From Tetmemena sp. SeJ-2015 (lineage: Eukaryota; Ciliophora; Spirotrichea; Sporadotrichida; Oxytrichidae), in the NCBI GenBank assembly GCA_027382625.1, contig JAJKFJ010020864.1, positions 1 through 64,000 of the forward strand: DNA of 64,000 nucleotides, read 5' to 3'. A model generated the notes under the pieces. That model ran no database searches, was not told the DNA's origin, and worked only from the letters and a program-made list of their open reading frames with translations. Made by a program: the position numbers and the translations under genes. Below, piece by piece: positions 13,901 through 26,050 of the stretch (its first letter is position 1; every line of letters begins with the position of its first letter).

Positions 13901-14830
13901 TGAATAATTCCTCCATGCTAGCAGTGCCCGGAGGAGGAGGAGATACAAAAAGAAAGGCTGGGATGTAAATAAGCTCTCCTATTAAATTAGGCAAAGCTCT
14001 TTTTCATATCAATAATAAGGCAATCATGGACAATAAGTAAATTTGTTATACTTCATCTCTTTGAATAATTAAATATAATTGAATGCTCTCACTCTAATTT
14101 AAATGAGTAATAATAATTCTTAAAACTCCTGTTGCACACAAAAATAAAAGAGGCGCCAGAAATCCAAGTATTATCACGCTTGGAATGACTACAAAAAATA
14201 AAAATAAGAAGCGTCCTTTATCTCCAGCAATGAAGCTGAGTCCTGCCAGATAAGGCACTCGCAATTCTCATGAGTCTAACTATTATCATTTTTAACTCTT
14301 TAAAATTAACTTATTAAATAAAGATTTTTAAATTTTATATCTTCATTTTTCTTAAAGCAAAAAAATTAAATTCTTAACTCCTTCTTTTTAAGAATTATTT
14401 ATTGGGTTCATTTAAAATTAAAACACTTTTTTATTAAGAAAAGGTCTTTGAAATTATGATATGAAGAAAAGCTAGTCATCTTAATTTAAGTGTTTCAAAT
14501 AGAATTAGAGTAGATACTAAATTGCTTGCTATTAGTTATATTTTGCCTATATTGATATTTACAAATTAAACTAGTACCAGTAAACAACATTTTAGAGTGC
14601 ATTTGAAGATGTTTCAATGGAGGTTGACTATAATCTAAAGCAAAATCTAATACATTATAATCCATTTATTTATTTGCAAAAGACCAAACTTATGATGGAT
14701 TTGTTCAACACCCAGCGACAGGAATCCCTAAGCCAAAAAAAGAAAGAGAGGAGTAAGAAGAAACAAAAATAGGGGCCCAGCTCTTTCTTCGTTCCAGAGT
14801 TCAAAGAATTTGGAAATAAATAATCTTTGA
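10950..14830 (+). CDS. Hypothetical Ser/Asn/Gln-rich protein, split germline gene
   Basis: Not recognised. Plus-strand coding segments are seen at about 11035-11170 (FSQQQFGVIPSQSGQSG), 11405-11700 (with SLTPPKINQNINC), 12430-12880 (MENNLKGIDLSIETNPNG, then a run of Ser codons and an N/T/P-rich stretch), 13270-13790 (acidic, with KINLKPAESDNSLIYS and DNEERALSDDSDSK), 14100-14275 and 14620-14830 (basic, ending near FVPEFKEFGNK). AT-rich inserts separate them. The protein looks largely disordered, perhaps nuclear or cytoskeletal, but no domain supports a function. The pieces could come from two genes. Confidence 0.45.
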
Positions 14831-15339
14831 TATTTATATTAAACTTAATGGAATACCAAAAACCAACTAGTACATTTTAAAATTAATTGAAAATTGAAAA
14901 ATAATGAGAATTAAGTAGTAAATTTAAATAATTATTTTTTTAGTAAGTATAAAGGTAAATAATATTAAAAAAATTACGCTATAAATATAGATAATCAGAA
15001 TTCTTATAAATTTAATATAGAGTCCTTTTCTCTTAATAATTATTTCATAATAGAAAGAAGAAGATAAGCGCAAATCAGACATGAACCCAAATATTGTATC
15101 TGGATAACCCTAAACAAGTAATAGTAAGAGCTTGCTTTTATATATTTTGCTAATCAATAATCCTCATGGTATGATTCAAGGCTTTCCTTTTTAAGAATCA
15201 AAGACTCTTCCAAATAAGTAGAATCAAAATTAATATAAGCAGAGAAGATCTAACTTTGAGGAGCTTCTTTTTTATTCGCCACATTTTTTAATTAAATGAT
15301 TTAACCTTTTGGTTAGAAAAAATGTTAAACCCTTATATA

Positions 15340-16782
15340 ACAATGATAAATAAAATAATTAAAACACCAGAATATCTGCAAGCACAACCTAACGAGGAAG
15401 GGAGACAGTAAGATTTGAAGATGGAGATGAAGTCTATATGGGTAGAGAGAGAGGTAACAGTTAAAAGAGCTAGATGCAAAAATCAATTGCCAGCTAGTAT
15501 CTACATCAATAATCAACCTTAACTAATAATATGACTACAATGTTTGAAGAAAAACATAAATTTTACTCTTATCAAACCTATAGAATCAATACAGTTGCTA
15601 TGAATTATATATAGAGGAGTAATTTAAAGGGCACATTTTAATAGATCGAAGAAGAAAAGCAGGTTTGAGGATCTTTTCAAATAGAAAAACCAACGACTAA
15701 GACTTGCTCTAACTTCTGATCCATATTCTCTAAGAAAAAGTTGGCATAATCTCCATGCCTAATTGCATCTTTTCAGATGGTGGTGCTTCAATCCTGTTTC
15801 AGTTTCTTACGGATCAGGAGGATCTAACTCGACTTAAGCTTTGCAACAACATTATGGAACTAGTTTCCTTGGCAAGAGAGATTCCCTATATGCTAACTGG
15901 TACAGCGCTTCTTGGAGAAACTCTTCGCACAAAACCAGAACTACAGGTACTTGAACTTCACGGATTCTTCTTTCATCATGATGATTATGAAATAATGTTT
16001 GATGGACTTCAATGCTGTAAGAAGCTACAAATTATTCGACTTTCAAATAATAACATGCAAGACTACGGTGTTGAATAGATGGCGCTGCTTATTAAAGATC
16101 CAACTATGAACATACAACAAACTTATAGCTCTCATTTAAAACTTAGAGTACCAAATTTTTAGTTTAGTTGACACTGATGAACAATAACATCAATGACGAG
16201 GGTGGTATCGCACTAGCAGATGCTATCTTATCTGAGGAATCGAAATTGGAAGAAATTAATCTCAGAAGTAATTTCATTAAGGATACTGGTGCTGCTTACT
16301 TTGTCGACGGCTTTTTGCAAAAGTAAGGAGGATATTTGAGATTATAGCGAGTCAACTTAGCCGAAAATTAAATAAGCGAGAGATTGAAGAGATTCATTAA
16401 CCAAAGAGCTACAAAAATTGAGACACACAGCAGTCTCCAGTTTTTTCTGAGCGCGCTGCTCCTCATCATTGAACTTTTTCTAAAAACTTAAAGTATTGTA
16501 CTTAAAAAGCATAATAGAGGGGCAGCATATTAATAATTTTTAATACAGTAGCAGTAAATTCTTCCTAAGAATGACAAAAAATGGAGGAATTATTTTAATT
16601 TCTTAGATTATTTTCTCAAGTTATCTTTCACTAAAGAGATTTAGAAACGGATTCAAAAACAAGGGAAAAATAAAAAATTTTTAGAAGATTATCAAGAACA
16701 AAGTTTAAAAATTAACCCTTAAATTTTGTTTATTTAAATGGAAAATTTGTTTAAAAAGGATAATATTTGTTAAATTTACTGA
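15340..16782 (+). CDS. Leucine-rich-repeat protein (RNI-like)
   Basis: The core at 15755-16400 carries ribonuclease-inhibitor-type LRR signatures: LQVLELHGFFFH, LQIIRLSNNNMQDYGVE, then LMNNNINDEGGIALADAI and LEEINLRSNFIKDTGA, with QRVNLAENQIS as a last repeat. Such proteins act as binding scaffolds. The frame breaks near 16165 between two repeats, where an intron or small IES is expected. Upstream coding (15400-15670, with RFEDGDEVYMGRERG) probably supplies the N-terminus, with another break near 15670. After about 16490 the frame stays open to TGA at 16780-16782, but composition becomes AT-rich and the true end may be earlier. The gene converges on the GH28 gene with almost no spacer. The partner is unknown. 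Confidence 0.65.
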
Positions 16783-16818
16783 AAAGGGTAATCTCTAAAT
16801 AGAATTTTAAACCCAAAC

Positions 16819-18380
16819 TAACTATTGGGGGAAAAACTCAAGCTCCTCTAAGAATTTCTTGTAGAAGATTTGAGTGTTCTTGAAGAGGACTGGATCAACC
16901 TTAGTAGTGTTGAAGGCAGGTTCAGGATAGCTGTTAATAGACTTTCCATATACGTTCTCAGTAATAAATCCGTATTTGAACTGATCGAAAACGCCATCGA
17001 TATGAACGTTGTCAAAGACTATGTCAGTGCAAGGATTAGTCTCATTGCATCTAACTATGCCTGGTAGATAGCCGCCATATGACTGAACGTTTCTAAGGGT
17101 AATGTTGCGCATAGTGATGCGAGGCTGTGTTTCGCACTACTCAATAAGAGGATACAGCATGCATCCTGGACCACCACCGTCTGGCTGCTTTTGCTGCTGA
17201 GGCCCGATGTAGATGTTCCACCAGATGGGAGTGAAAATCCAAAGGTTCTCGTAGAGAATGTTTTCAATCACACCATCACCCTGAGTTCCTGGGTTGGACT
17301 TAATGTAGACAGCCTTAATTGGGAAGTAGAAGTTGATGTTTCTGAATGTCACATTACGGATACAGTGATGCTGGGTGTTAGGAGGAACGGATCCTAGAGT
17401 CATACCCACTCCCATCCATGTGTCAAATTCTCGGCAAGGATATTTTCAGCGCACTTAGAAATCTAGTAACCCTGTGAGCTGGCTTGACAGCAATTGAATC
17501 ATCGTAGGAGGTAATGTTAACATTTCTGATGACATAGTTTGATCCAGAGGGGTCAATACCATCGGTGTTTAGAGGGAAAGTAGGGATTGAAAGGCGGAAG
17601 TTGTACTTGCCATATTTAATGGCGAGTTTTTTCTACTCTAAAATATCCACTCTGATCTGAAGATCTTGAATGAGGAAATCATCAGTATCTAATAGCTCGA
17701 GATGATACATGGGAGAGTTCTTGAATTCAACTCCCTCAATTATGCAGTGGCGCACTCTGCGCATGGCCAACATATTGGGTCTACCATTAGGATTTGCAAC
17801 GATGTATTCTCAGAATAAAGTGAATTATATGTTTATCCAAATTAGATTGAATATAATATTCTCTCATCCACCACCAGTACCCTTGTCCTTCAAGGACTCC
17901 AGCACCTTGAATGTGGATGTTTTCTGAATCTTGAATCATCCAGAAATGCTGAGCTCTACCGTCATCAGCTGGCCATGAGAGGTAGTCGTCTGAGAGTTGA
18001 ATAACTCCATCAATAGTGAAAGTGAGATCATTCAAGAATCCCATTTGGATTGGCATGAAGGTAAAAACCAGATCATTAACCAATACATTAATACTTATAA
18101 AGAATATTTGAGACTCTCATTATCTATTGTGCTGAGTTCCATCAGTGGCATTAGTCCAGGATTTAGGTAGCAGCACTTCGCGGTCAGTGTTAGAAACGTT
18201 AGCTGCAGCTACTGCTTGTAAGAAAGCTCTAGAATTTTGGAAGGCAGTGTTAGTGTCAGAAAGTCCAAAAACAGCGCCATAATCCATCACATTATGAGAG
18301 CAGGTGGACAAAGCAAGCAAAGAGCTAGCTGTCATTAATAGTAGATTCCTGCTAATCCTAGCAGATCCCTTGTTTCTCAT
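16819..18380 (-). CDS. Secreted glycoside hydrolase family 28 (polygalacturonase/pectinase-like)
   Basis: A right-handed beta-helix enzyme expected to cleave pectic galacturonan. It starts at 18380 with a basic N-terminus and a hydrophobic LLLMTASSLLALSTCS signal sequence. GH28 landmarks follow in order: VMDYGAVFG; FTIDGVIQLSDD; IHIQGAGVLEGQGYWWW; the active-site NTDGIDPSGSNY; DDSIAVKP (paired Asp); a WMGVGMTLGSV stretch where family members usually have GHG..GS; and AVYIKSNPG (conserved basic residue). Two IESs interrupt the gene (17805-17863 and 18086-18153). Two further one-base deletions, at AAGCCAGC near 17490 and TTGCCGAG near 17435, break the frame; both lie at CC doublets and may be assembly errors or decay. 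The stop is unclear because no TGA follows directly. This enzyme family is unusual for a ciliate and suggests gene transfer. Confidence 0.85.
17805..17863. other. IES in the GH28 gene, 7-bp pointer TATTCTC
   Basis: Direct repeats TATTCTC lie at 17805-17811 and 17857-17863 around 45 AT-rich bases. Removing one repeat plus the insert (52 bp) joins GYWWWMREY to IVANPNGRPN in frame. On the coding strand the insert has no GT at all, so it cannot be a spliceosomal intron. Confidence 0.85.
18086..18153. other. IES in the GH28 gene, pointer CATTA
   Basis: CATTA occurs at 18086-18090 and 18149-18153 around 58 bp. Removing 63 bp joins EVLLPKSWTN to VLVNDLVFTF and removes an in-frame TGA. The product fits the usual GH28 spacing between the VLxP strand and the FTID motif. 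Confidence 0.75.
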
Positions 18381-19057
18381 TAATATTCACAAAATTAAGG
18401 CATTAAATTCAACGGATTATATTAATATTTGATTTTAAAATTTAAAAATTTTTAAATTTTAATATTTTTTTTTAAAAATTTAAAAATATAAGATAGTTTT
18501 TTATTTATAATTAATGCAGTATCCGAATCTTAATACAATTTATGAAGAAGATGTCCAAAATAAATTAAAATTTTTGTTTATGATTATGATTAAAGAAGAA
18601 AGAAAAATTTTATCTATTTGTTATTAAATAAGTTTCAGAATCTATAGATAAATCAACAAGTTTTAATCCCCGCTGTTTTTAAGCCCTTCTATTTAATTAA
18701 TTAACAACTGATTATGATGATAAAAATATTAAAAAAAGGAAAATGATTTAGATTCAAATAAACCATTAGCTACAAATTTCTAATTTGGGAGCAAATAATA
18801 CTTGACATATTTTAATAGTTTTATAAATTAGATTTATACTAAATAATATTTCTTATAATGTTAATTAACTAAATTATGTCAAATTAATTGTGCGTATTTT
18901 GATTCATTCATTTATTTCTAAGCTCCTAAGATATCTGTGAGGCCTAAAATAAAATAGATAAAGAATATATTTACTTACTATATCAAATGGAAGAAGCCCT
19001 CTCTCGAGACAATATTTCTAAGCCATTTAAGACCATGGTTTCTGCTCAAGAAGAGTT
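18381..19057. other. AT-rich spacer
   Basis: Upstream of the GH28 start. Mostly A/T-rich with no coding-quality frame until about 18985. From there, minus-strand frames (with KLFLSRNHGLKWLRNIVSR) might be an out-of-frame C-terminal continuation of the next gene. Confidence 0.4.
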
Positions 19058-19790
19058 TCATAAAATGTTCTCAAGCCATCTCCCTAGTAAAATTTAAGTT
19101 TTAATTTAGCTTACTTCTTCTGGAGTATTATATTTCTGCCCTGGCAAAAATGAGCAAGATGAGTCATCAGCATCCTCTGTCCCATTTTCTTCTTTAGCAT
19201 TTTTCTTTTTACTTTATCTTTTTTTCTTCGCTGGTGTTGAAAATATAGACTATTCGCTTGCTTGAGATTGAAGCTGAGACAATTATGGAATCATAAAAAG
19301 CTACTGCTAATCCATAGACATCTATGAAAAGTTAGGATTCACTCCGGTGGAGTATTAAGAATTAGAGATATTCATCATCTCTGAAAAACTCTGATTCTAA
19401 TTTGAAAGTTAACTCATCTCCTTTTTCTTTCTTTTTGTGGTTGCAGGCTCAGCTGCTGCTTATTGCAACTAAGACATTTAATTCAGCTATTGTTGCTACT
19501 ACATAAAAGCCATTTACTGCATCATATTAAAATATTGAGCTTGCTATTATTGCAAAAGCTGAGCTTGAATTGGATCTTGGCTTTAAGGATTTAATATCTA
19601 TGGATTTATCTGCTACTCTTCTACAGCTTGCGGCTTAGCTTTCTATCTTCTTCTTTTCTAAGGAGTGTTTGAAGAATTTTGTTCCTATTCTTCTTCTTCT
19701 TCACATAGTGATTACTTTTATGCATTTTTGCCACGCCTTTTCTTTTCTGCTTGCAATTAAGTTGCCCCTGAGATATTTACATTCTATAAT
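19058..19790 (-). CDS. Hypothetical Lys/Gln-rich protein, probably nuclear
   Basis: Not recognised. The minus-strand frame runs from about 19750 to TGA at 19058-19060 with many TAR codons. It begins with an acidic stretch (CEEEEEQEQN) and a basic cluster (PQKRRRQKAKP), then a long Q/M-rich region. Further basic blocks follow (TTKRKKKEM, TPAKKKRQSKKKNAKEEN), and the end is CSFLPGQKYNTPEEVS then ILLGRWLENIL. The basic clusters resemble nuclear localisation signals, suggesting a DNA- or RNA-associated protein. The N-terminus is unresolved: an ATG frame near 19785 (MQISQGQLNCKQKRK) is one base out of phase with the main frame, so a small IES, intron or slip lies near 19740. Confidence 0.55.
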
Positions 19791-20016
19791 AAAATTAAGG
19801 ACATAATAATTTTTAAAAATTTTTTGAATTTTTAAAAGGAAAGAGTCTAGTCTTTTGGATATATTTCATTTTTTTTTGAATTATCTAGTTTTTAAATAAT
19901 TTTTTTTATTTTTGCTCATTAAACTTACTTTTTGAAGTTAATTTATCACTGATTTTTACACAATAATATCTTTTTTAAATCTCCTCAAAATTAAAAGTTT
20001 GATTTGAATCTTTGAA

Positions 20017-23000
20017 ATGGATAAATATAATCAGAAAAAAGAGGAAATGAATTATATAATTAAATCATTGCCTTTGAATTCACTAAATAAGACTACCATT
20101 TATAAGCTACTCACTCACAATATCTTGACTATGGAATAAAAGCACTAGAGCAATTTGATTGATTTGATAAGATAAACTAACTCTGGTCCCATCATCCAAA
20201 GAGTGGCAGTCAGAACTAAAAAGAGTCAAGTCATCAAATAAAAAGAAAATGATGATCTTTACAAGTAATGTAAGTTCTAATCCATCTTTCCTTCCATTTC
20301 AAAGGAATAAACTTATGATGATAGTTGCGAATAAAGCCAAAGAACTCTACAAAAAGTTGGATTTAGAAACTGCTTTAGATCTCAAGTAGTTGTTCATTCA
20401 ATAATCTATAAATTATTTGCAATTATTACTATTTAACTTTTATTTCTATTGAAAAATAGAAATTGAGGGGCAATGGTCAGTTTCTCAAGAGATAAGGCTG
20501 TTTACATACTCATAAAACTTCAAAAAAGAAGAGTGATAATCTTAATAAGAGCAAAGATGTAGCTATATTTGATTCACCTGAGAGAAAACACCATGTAAGA
20601 AACAAAAAATGCTTAATATGTGTAGAGAGACTAAAGTCCCATGTTGGACTCTAAATCTGAATCCAGCAAAAGTTCATCCAGCTAAAAATCAAGCTAGAGC
20701 TCTAGTTGTATATATATTTGCTTTAGTTCTGAGGAGTTTGAAGAGGATGAAGAGCATCTATGGAGTTTGAATGAAAGCTATAGAGAATACAGAAGGAATT
20801 AGAAGCAGACACTAGTTTGTAAGAATCCTATTTCAATTAATTCCATTTAGAGAGAGATGCCAAGCAAGATGCTCAAGACTAAGATGATGAAAGTGATTAT
20901 GGGCAAGTTAACTTGGGAAAACTAAATAGTGACAGATCTTCAAGAAGTCAACTGAAATTACTTTAGGCATAGAGAGAAACTTAAAGACCAAAATTTAATT
21001 TCAAGTAAGTCCTACTGAAATCTTCACTTTTTGCATTGTATAAATACTTGCTAATAATACTTAACTTTAGAAAGACTTTCATCTCTGAAATTGCAACTGA
21101 GATTATGAAGAGAAAGTAGAGGCTTGATAAATTCAACATTAAATTTGAAAGGGTCTGCTAGGAACTCAAGAAATCTTAGCTTATATATTAAATAATTTTT
21201 TTTATATCTTAGTTAGAGTAAGCTTGAATACTTTAAACTCTCAATTAGGGCTATTTTGTGTGAGAACAAGGTCAGATAACTCCAGTCTGGTAGACTTCCC
21301 TCTAAGATTTTGAAATCTAAGTAAGTTCAAACTTGACCATTTTTTATCTTAGTATATGTTAAGAAGCAAACCTAATATTTTACTAGACTAGATGTTGGAA
21401 TAATTTAAGGTTTGATAAGCACAAGTCTGGTAGCTGAAATTCAATAAGCTTTTGGATAAAATTCTCTCTATTACTCAGTTAGTTATGGATAGCACAACTT
21501 CAAATAAATTAAATTTTATCTTTTTCTAATTTATAAGTTACATAAAATTAAATTTTTAATTGAAAAGATGTATCTTAAAATTTAGAAGTTTATGTAATGT
21601 TAAATTTTTCCTTTCTAAACATTAAAGTTGCAATTAAACGTTAATTGAAGTGAAAATTCTATAAAAGTCTAATTTTAAGAAGATTAAAATATGATTCAAT
21701 AACTGAATATGAATAAAGCCTTGGATGATAAAATTAATATAAACTGTTACATAACCCTAAAATATATTTGTCATAATCTTTCTAACTTGTATGTTTTATC
21801 TATTTTATAAACTTTCAATCAGTAAAAGTAGTTGAGAAATTTCGAACACCCTCATGGAATGAAACATTCTCTTTCAGTTTTGAAACTAACAATACTTAAA
21901 ACGCTCTGCAACCTTCTTATCAAGGCCATAGTCAAATCTTCACCATAACAGTTTCGAATGGAATCTCTCAGAGTTTGATTTTACTTTAGTCTGACTTGCT
22001 GGACTTTGAAATTTTCAGACATAACAGCAGTGAAGGGGACCTGCTTATAGATTCCTTTCAAATTAAAGTGAGCGAGCATTTAGATCAACTCCTGGATTAG
22101 AGTTCACATCAATTGTAAGTAAAGAGAAGCTTATTTACACTTTCATAGTGCAGTGAGTTCTTAGAAAGAGAATGGCTACAACGTTGTCATGAAATGGAGG
22201 TATGACGAGTCAGCTGCTAAACTTCAAAACCTAAAGAAGAAGATTGCATATCTCGCAGATAGATACAACTAGTAGCAGGAGTAACTTAAATAACTCAAGG
22301 ATGACCTTGAGAATTTATAATATAACTATCTTTGCGATGTTAAAAAGAACATTAAGATTATTTATAATTATTATAAAAATGCTCTGACTTCATTTATTAA
22401 TTATTCCTTAGAATTTGACTAACTTTAGTGGAGCATAATCAGTTTTGAAAGGATGCTTAGCAAGCATCATTGGAGTCTAGAATAATGCGACTCTGAATGA
22501 TGAGAGTATGGCTTTAGGAGATTAGACACAAGACAACAGTAGTGTTCTCCACTCTTTGAATAGGAGTGCAATATCTCCCTATAGAGGTTCCTAGTTTGAA
22601 AGCAGCTTTCCTAGCTCTCCAGATCAAAGAAGATAAGCAAGCACAAACAAAAAGCCTTTGGCAAAGAAAGCTATTGCGAGATAGTCTATTAGAAAATCGG
22701 CAAATCTTGCAAGTGGAATCACAAGTCCTTTAACAGACACTAATAAAATGCTTCCAACTATTGCCAGAGTTAACAATGGAAGCAGCAAACCTAAAATTGC
22801 TCGACTTTCGAGACACTCGAAGAATGAATCCATTTCTGGTTCAGCCATGCAGCAATTGCTTGATAATGCTTCTAAAATTATAATCAACAAACCTCATAGA
22901 GAACTTAAAAATATTTATTAGAAGCACTTGATACTGAACCAAACACCATCAAGAATAGACAAAAGATTTCAGGCAGAGACTTCAGATACCCTTTTCCCTA

Positions 23001-25914
23001 GCAAGAAGAGGAAAGCTATTTTCAGCCCGCTTACGATAAATCTTTCACTAAGGAAGAAGAGAATAAGGCGCAAATTTAGATCAATTTCCCAACTGGCAAA
23101 GGGTAAAGTTTTATAGTTAGAGAAATAAATACGGATGATCATGAATAAACTGTTGATCATGATTAGAATCAAATTGCTCAAAACGCTAGTACATTTGAAT
23201 GAATGACATTTTAGTTTTTAGTCCTAGCTTTTAAAAAAGATAGAATCAAGATTTCCTCCTCAACTAATCTATTTCTTTGGATGAGAGCAAAGTATGAAGG
23301 GAGAAAGTTCATCTCCAGAAACAAAGCTTTAGAAATATAAGAAACAAGCAAGCACCTAAAAGCTAAATGCCTCTCAACCAATAATTAGAAACAATGATAT
23401 CATGAATACAAATTCAAACATAGACGAAGATGCCTATAATTTATTATTGTCTCTGGAAACCAATCTTATCTTAACATGAGTTTGATATCTCCATAGGAGT
23501 CTCCCCCAGAGAAATTAAAAGATAGGAAAATTGAGAATGAAAATCTAGGCACTACAAATTTGGGCATGAATCTCATGAGCTTTCCAACTTTTAATGAAAA
23601 TCAACAAGAGTATAATCTTCGGAAAAAGAGTGAGCAAAATTCTAATTTGGAGGATGAAGAGCAAGATTAAGTGAATATTAATATTTTGCAAGATCCTCAC
23701 CCTTCTCCAATCGATGAACCTAATTCATAATCAAATTTGCATGAGCACACTTTCAAAAACGCTTATTTCGCAGATGGGAAAGAAGGATTATTTAGTTAAA
23801 GCAATTCCAAAAGAAATGCTTTGAATGAAAGTACAGTCAATGTTTTTGAAAATTCAGCTTAGAGTCCTACTAAATAAGCATAAAATTATGCTATAGGTAG
23901 AATATCTGAGCTTCATCAAATCGACGAGGTCGTACCTTTGGGAAGAATGACTTTCTCTGAGTAGATCAGAATACAAGATGAATTTGAGAAATAGCAAAAG
24001 CTTGAGCACAAGCGAGTGTAGTAGGAAGAGGAATTAATTTCTTAAGTATAAGCTTCATAAGCGCACAACCTAAGCATAAATCCAATCCTAATTGAAGAAT
24101 CTAACGACACAGCACCTCCTGCTTAGATGAGTCAAGTTAGAAGGAAGAATAAGAACAAAATGATGCATGAATTTATAGTTGAGGAAGAGCCTTTGGTTTC
24201 AGCTAGGAAGCGAAATGAAGAGGAATCTAATGATGATATCACAGGATTTGTTGAATTTGTAGAAACTAGAGCACAGGCTCTCTTAACGAGACCTCCACCA
24301 CCAGAGTTTAATTAATTTTTCTTATATGAGAAGAGAACACTTGCCTCTGCAAGAGCCTTATAGACTTAAGCATAGGATGAAGAATATTTCCAAGGATCGC
24401 CCTAGCCCACTCTAAATTCTAATTTCTTGAGTGCTAACTAAAGAGCTCTCTCCATGAATTCCCCTTCAAGTTCTTAGCCTAACTTTTAAAATGAGTTGAA
24501 CTTAAGCTCTATTGAGCGAACCAAGAAAAATGTCAACGATGAGATGTAATCTTCATCTCGACTCACTACGAATCAAGATAAGTTTTATTTATAGTTACTT
24601 GATACTTATTATAAAGATTTGATAGAAGACCTGGAATCAAAAATAGAAGAGGTCATGCGATAAGCTGTAGGGTCAATGGATGATGATTCTCGTGATATCA
24701 GAGAATCAGAAATTTAGAAGTTAAATCCAGATTCAGAAGTGATTTTGAAAAATGATTATGGAGGAAATTAGGATCTCCAAGGTTTTAAAAGAGGAGGGAT
24801 TAAACAAAAAGTTCATCAACAATTATTGAATTCATTATAATTTGATGCTGGCATGTTCCCTAATAGACGAGTGGAAGAAGATTAAAGTGATGAAGTAGAG
24901 ATAGATTCAAGAAATTCTCTAGATTTCAAAGATTTGCCCCTTAGAAAAGACTTAAGTGCTTTGACTTTGGAGCCTTAGAATACCTCAAACAGTCGAGAAA
25001 TTTGCACTTTAAAATTCTTTAATTTTAATTCTGTAACCTACTCTTAAAAATCTAAAGAGGTTGGAACTTAAATAACAGAGAGGCGTGGTTCATAACTCCT
25101 TAGCTTCTTCAGCTATTGATGCGATGATTTAGCGTCAAGGAATATCTTGCTCTGAGTATGAAGGAAGCAACAACAATTAATCTATGCTGATAGATTAAAA
25201 TCGACACTTGTAACCTCTAAATTAAGGATTTTAGAATAAGATGTAGTAGATTCCTTTCGGCAGTAAATCTCAATTTGGAACTGGGAAAGGTTTTGGTTCT
25301 ATGAGTTAGAGTGGATCTATGTTCAGATTTGGAGGAGGAATGGGAATTGGGCAACTCATGAAAAGTTTGGATGCAGGCTCAGTGATTGCCTAGTAAGCTT
25401 TGAAGAAAGAAATCAGAGATAAAGCCAACTAGGATTCTTTCTCGCAATATGAATATTGCTTATTTATAATGATGGTATTTCACAGAGATCTGGAAGTATT
25501 TACTCACCAACTAAGCCAGCTTTAGATTCTTCAAGATAAACTGCACCATCTTCGATGGGCGCTGCTTTAATGGCTAATTCTTTAAATAGCATGGGTGGCC
25601 TATTTATTCAAAATAAGATGTTTGCAAATTTTGCACCTGCTTAGCGAAATACAATGCTAAATTAATCTCAACAGTCATTAGGCAATAGCCTCCAAACTAT
25701 AAATGAAAATCCACTTACTAAAGCTTATATTATTTAAAAAACTTAAATTGATCTAATTCAATAAGGTTTAATCCAATAAAAATTCAAAATCAGCAATAAA
25801 GTTTAATCAACAAATAATTTTTTAGAAATAAAGTGTTTCTAAATCTTCAGTGAATGGATTTGGATTCTACTTCAAGAGAGTTTAAAATAACGATATTCCA
25901 TCCGATTTTGGTGA
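20017..25914 (+). CDS. Long Gln-rich protein with a C2-like stretch and coiled coil
   Basis: Family not recognised. Coding-quality segments run almost continuously on the plus strand from ATG 20017 (MDKYNQKKEEMNYIIKS). A serine/acidic region lies at 20650-20800 (FSSEEFEEDEEHL). At 21810-22115, VVEKFRTPSWNETFSFSF and ITVSNGISQSLILLQSD look like a C2 beta-sandwich, a fold that binds lipid or calcium. A coiled coil at 22200-22330 (KLQNLKKKIAYLADRYN) follows. A long S/Q/N-rich tail reaches 25.8 kb, with GSMFRFGGGMGIGQLMKSL near 25330. Several frame changes (near 20450, 20640, 21190, 22490, 22960, 23220) mark introns or IESs that I could not all resolve. It may be two genes. The tail resembles a cytoskeletal or basal-body scaffold in composition only. 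Confidence 0.5.
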
Positions 25915-26050
25915 GTTATGATAACTTTCAACTTGACTTAAAAGTTTCTTAAATTTAATTTGCAATTTCATCATTATCTCTTTGAGAGAAACAGAGTTAA
26001 ATTAATTATTGCACATTTTCTGAATTATAAAATATTATTTACATAGCATA

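Noticed and set aside
16870..17927. Plus-strand open frames across the GH28 gene
   Set aside because: They are antisense shadows of the minus-strand GH28 coding sequence, which carries the conserved motifs.
20036..25900. Splitting the 20-26 kb region into many small genes at each TAA/TAG
   Set aside because: The frames continue through TAR codons with constant composition. Only TGA acts as stop in the secure genes (Rab, DPCD, PPIL2, MORN).
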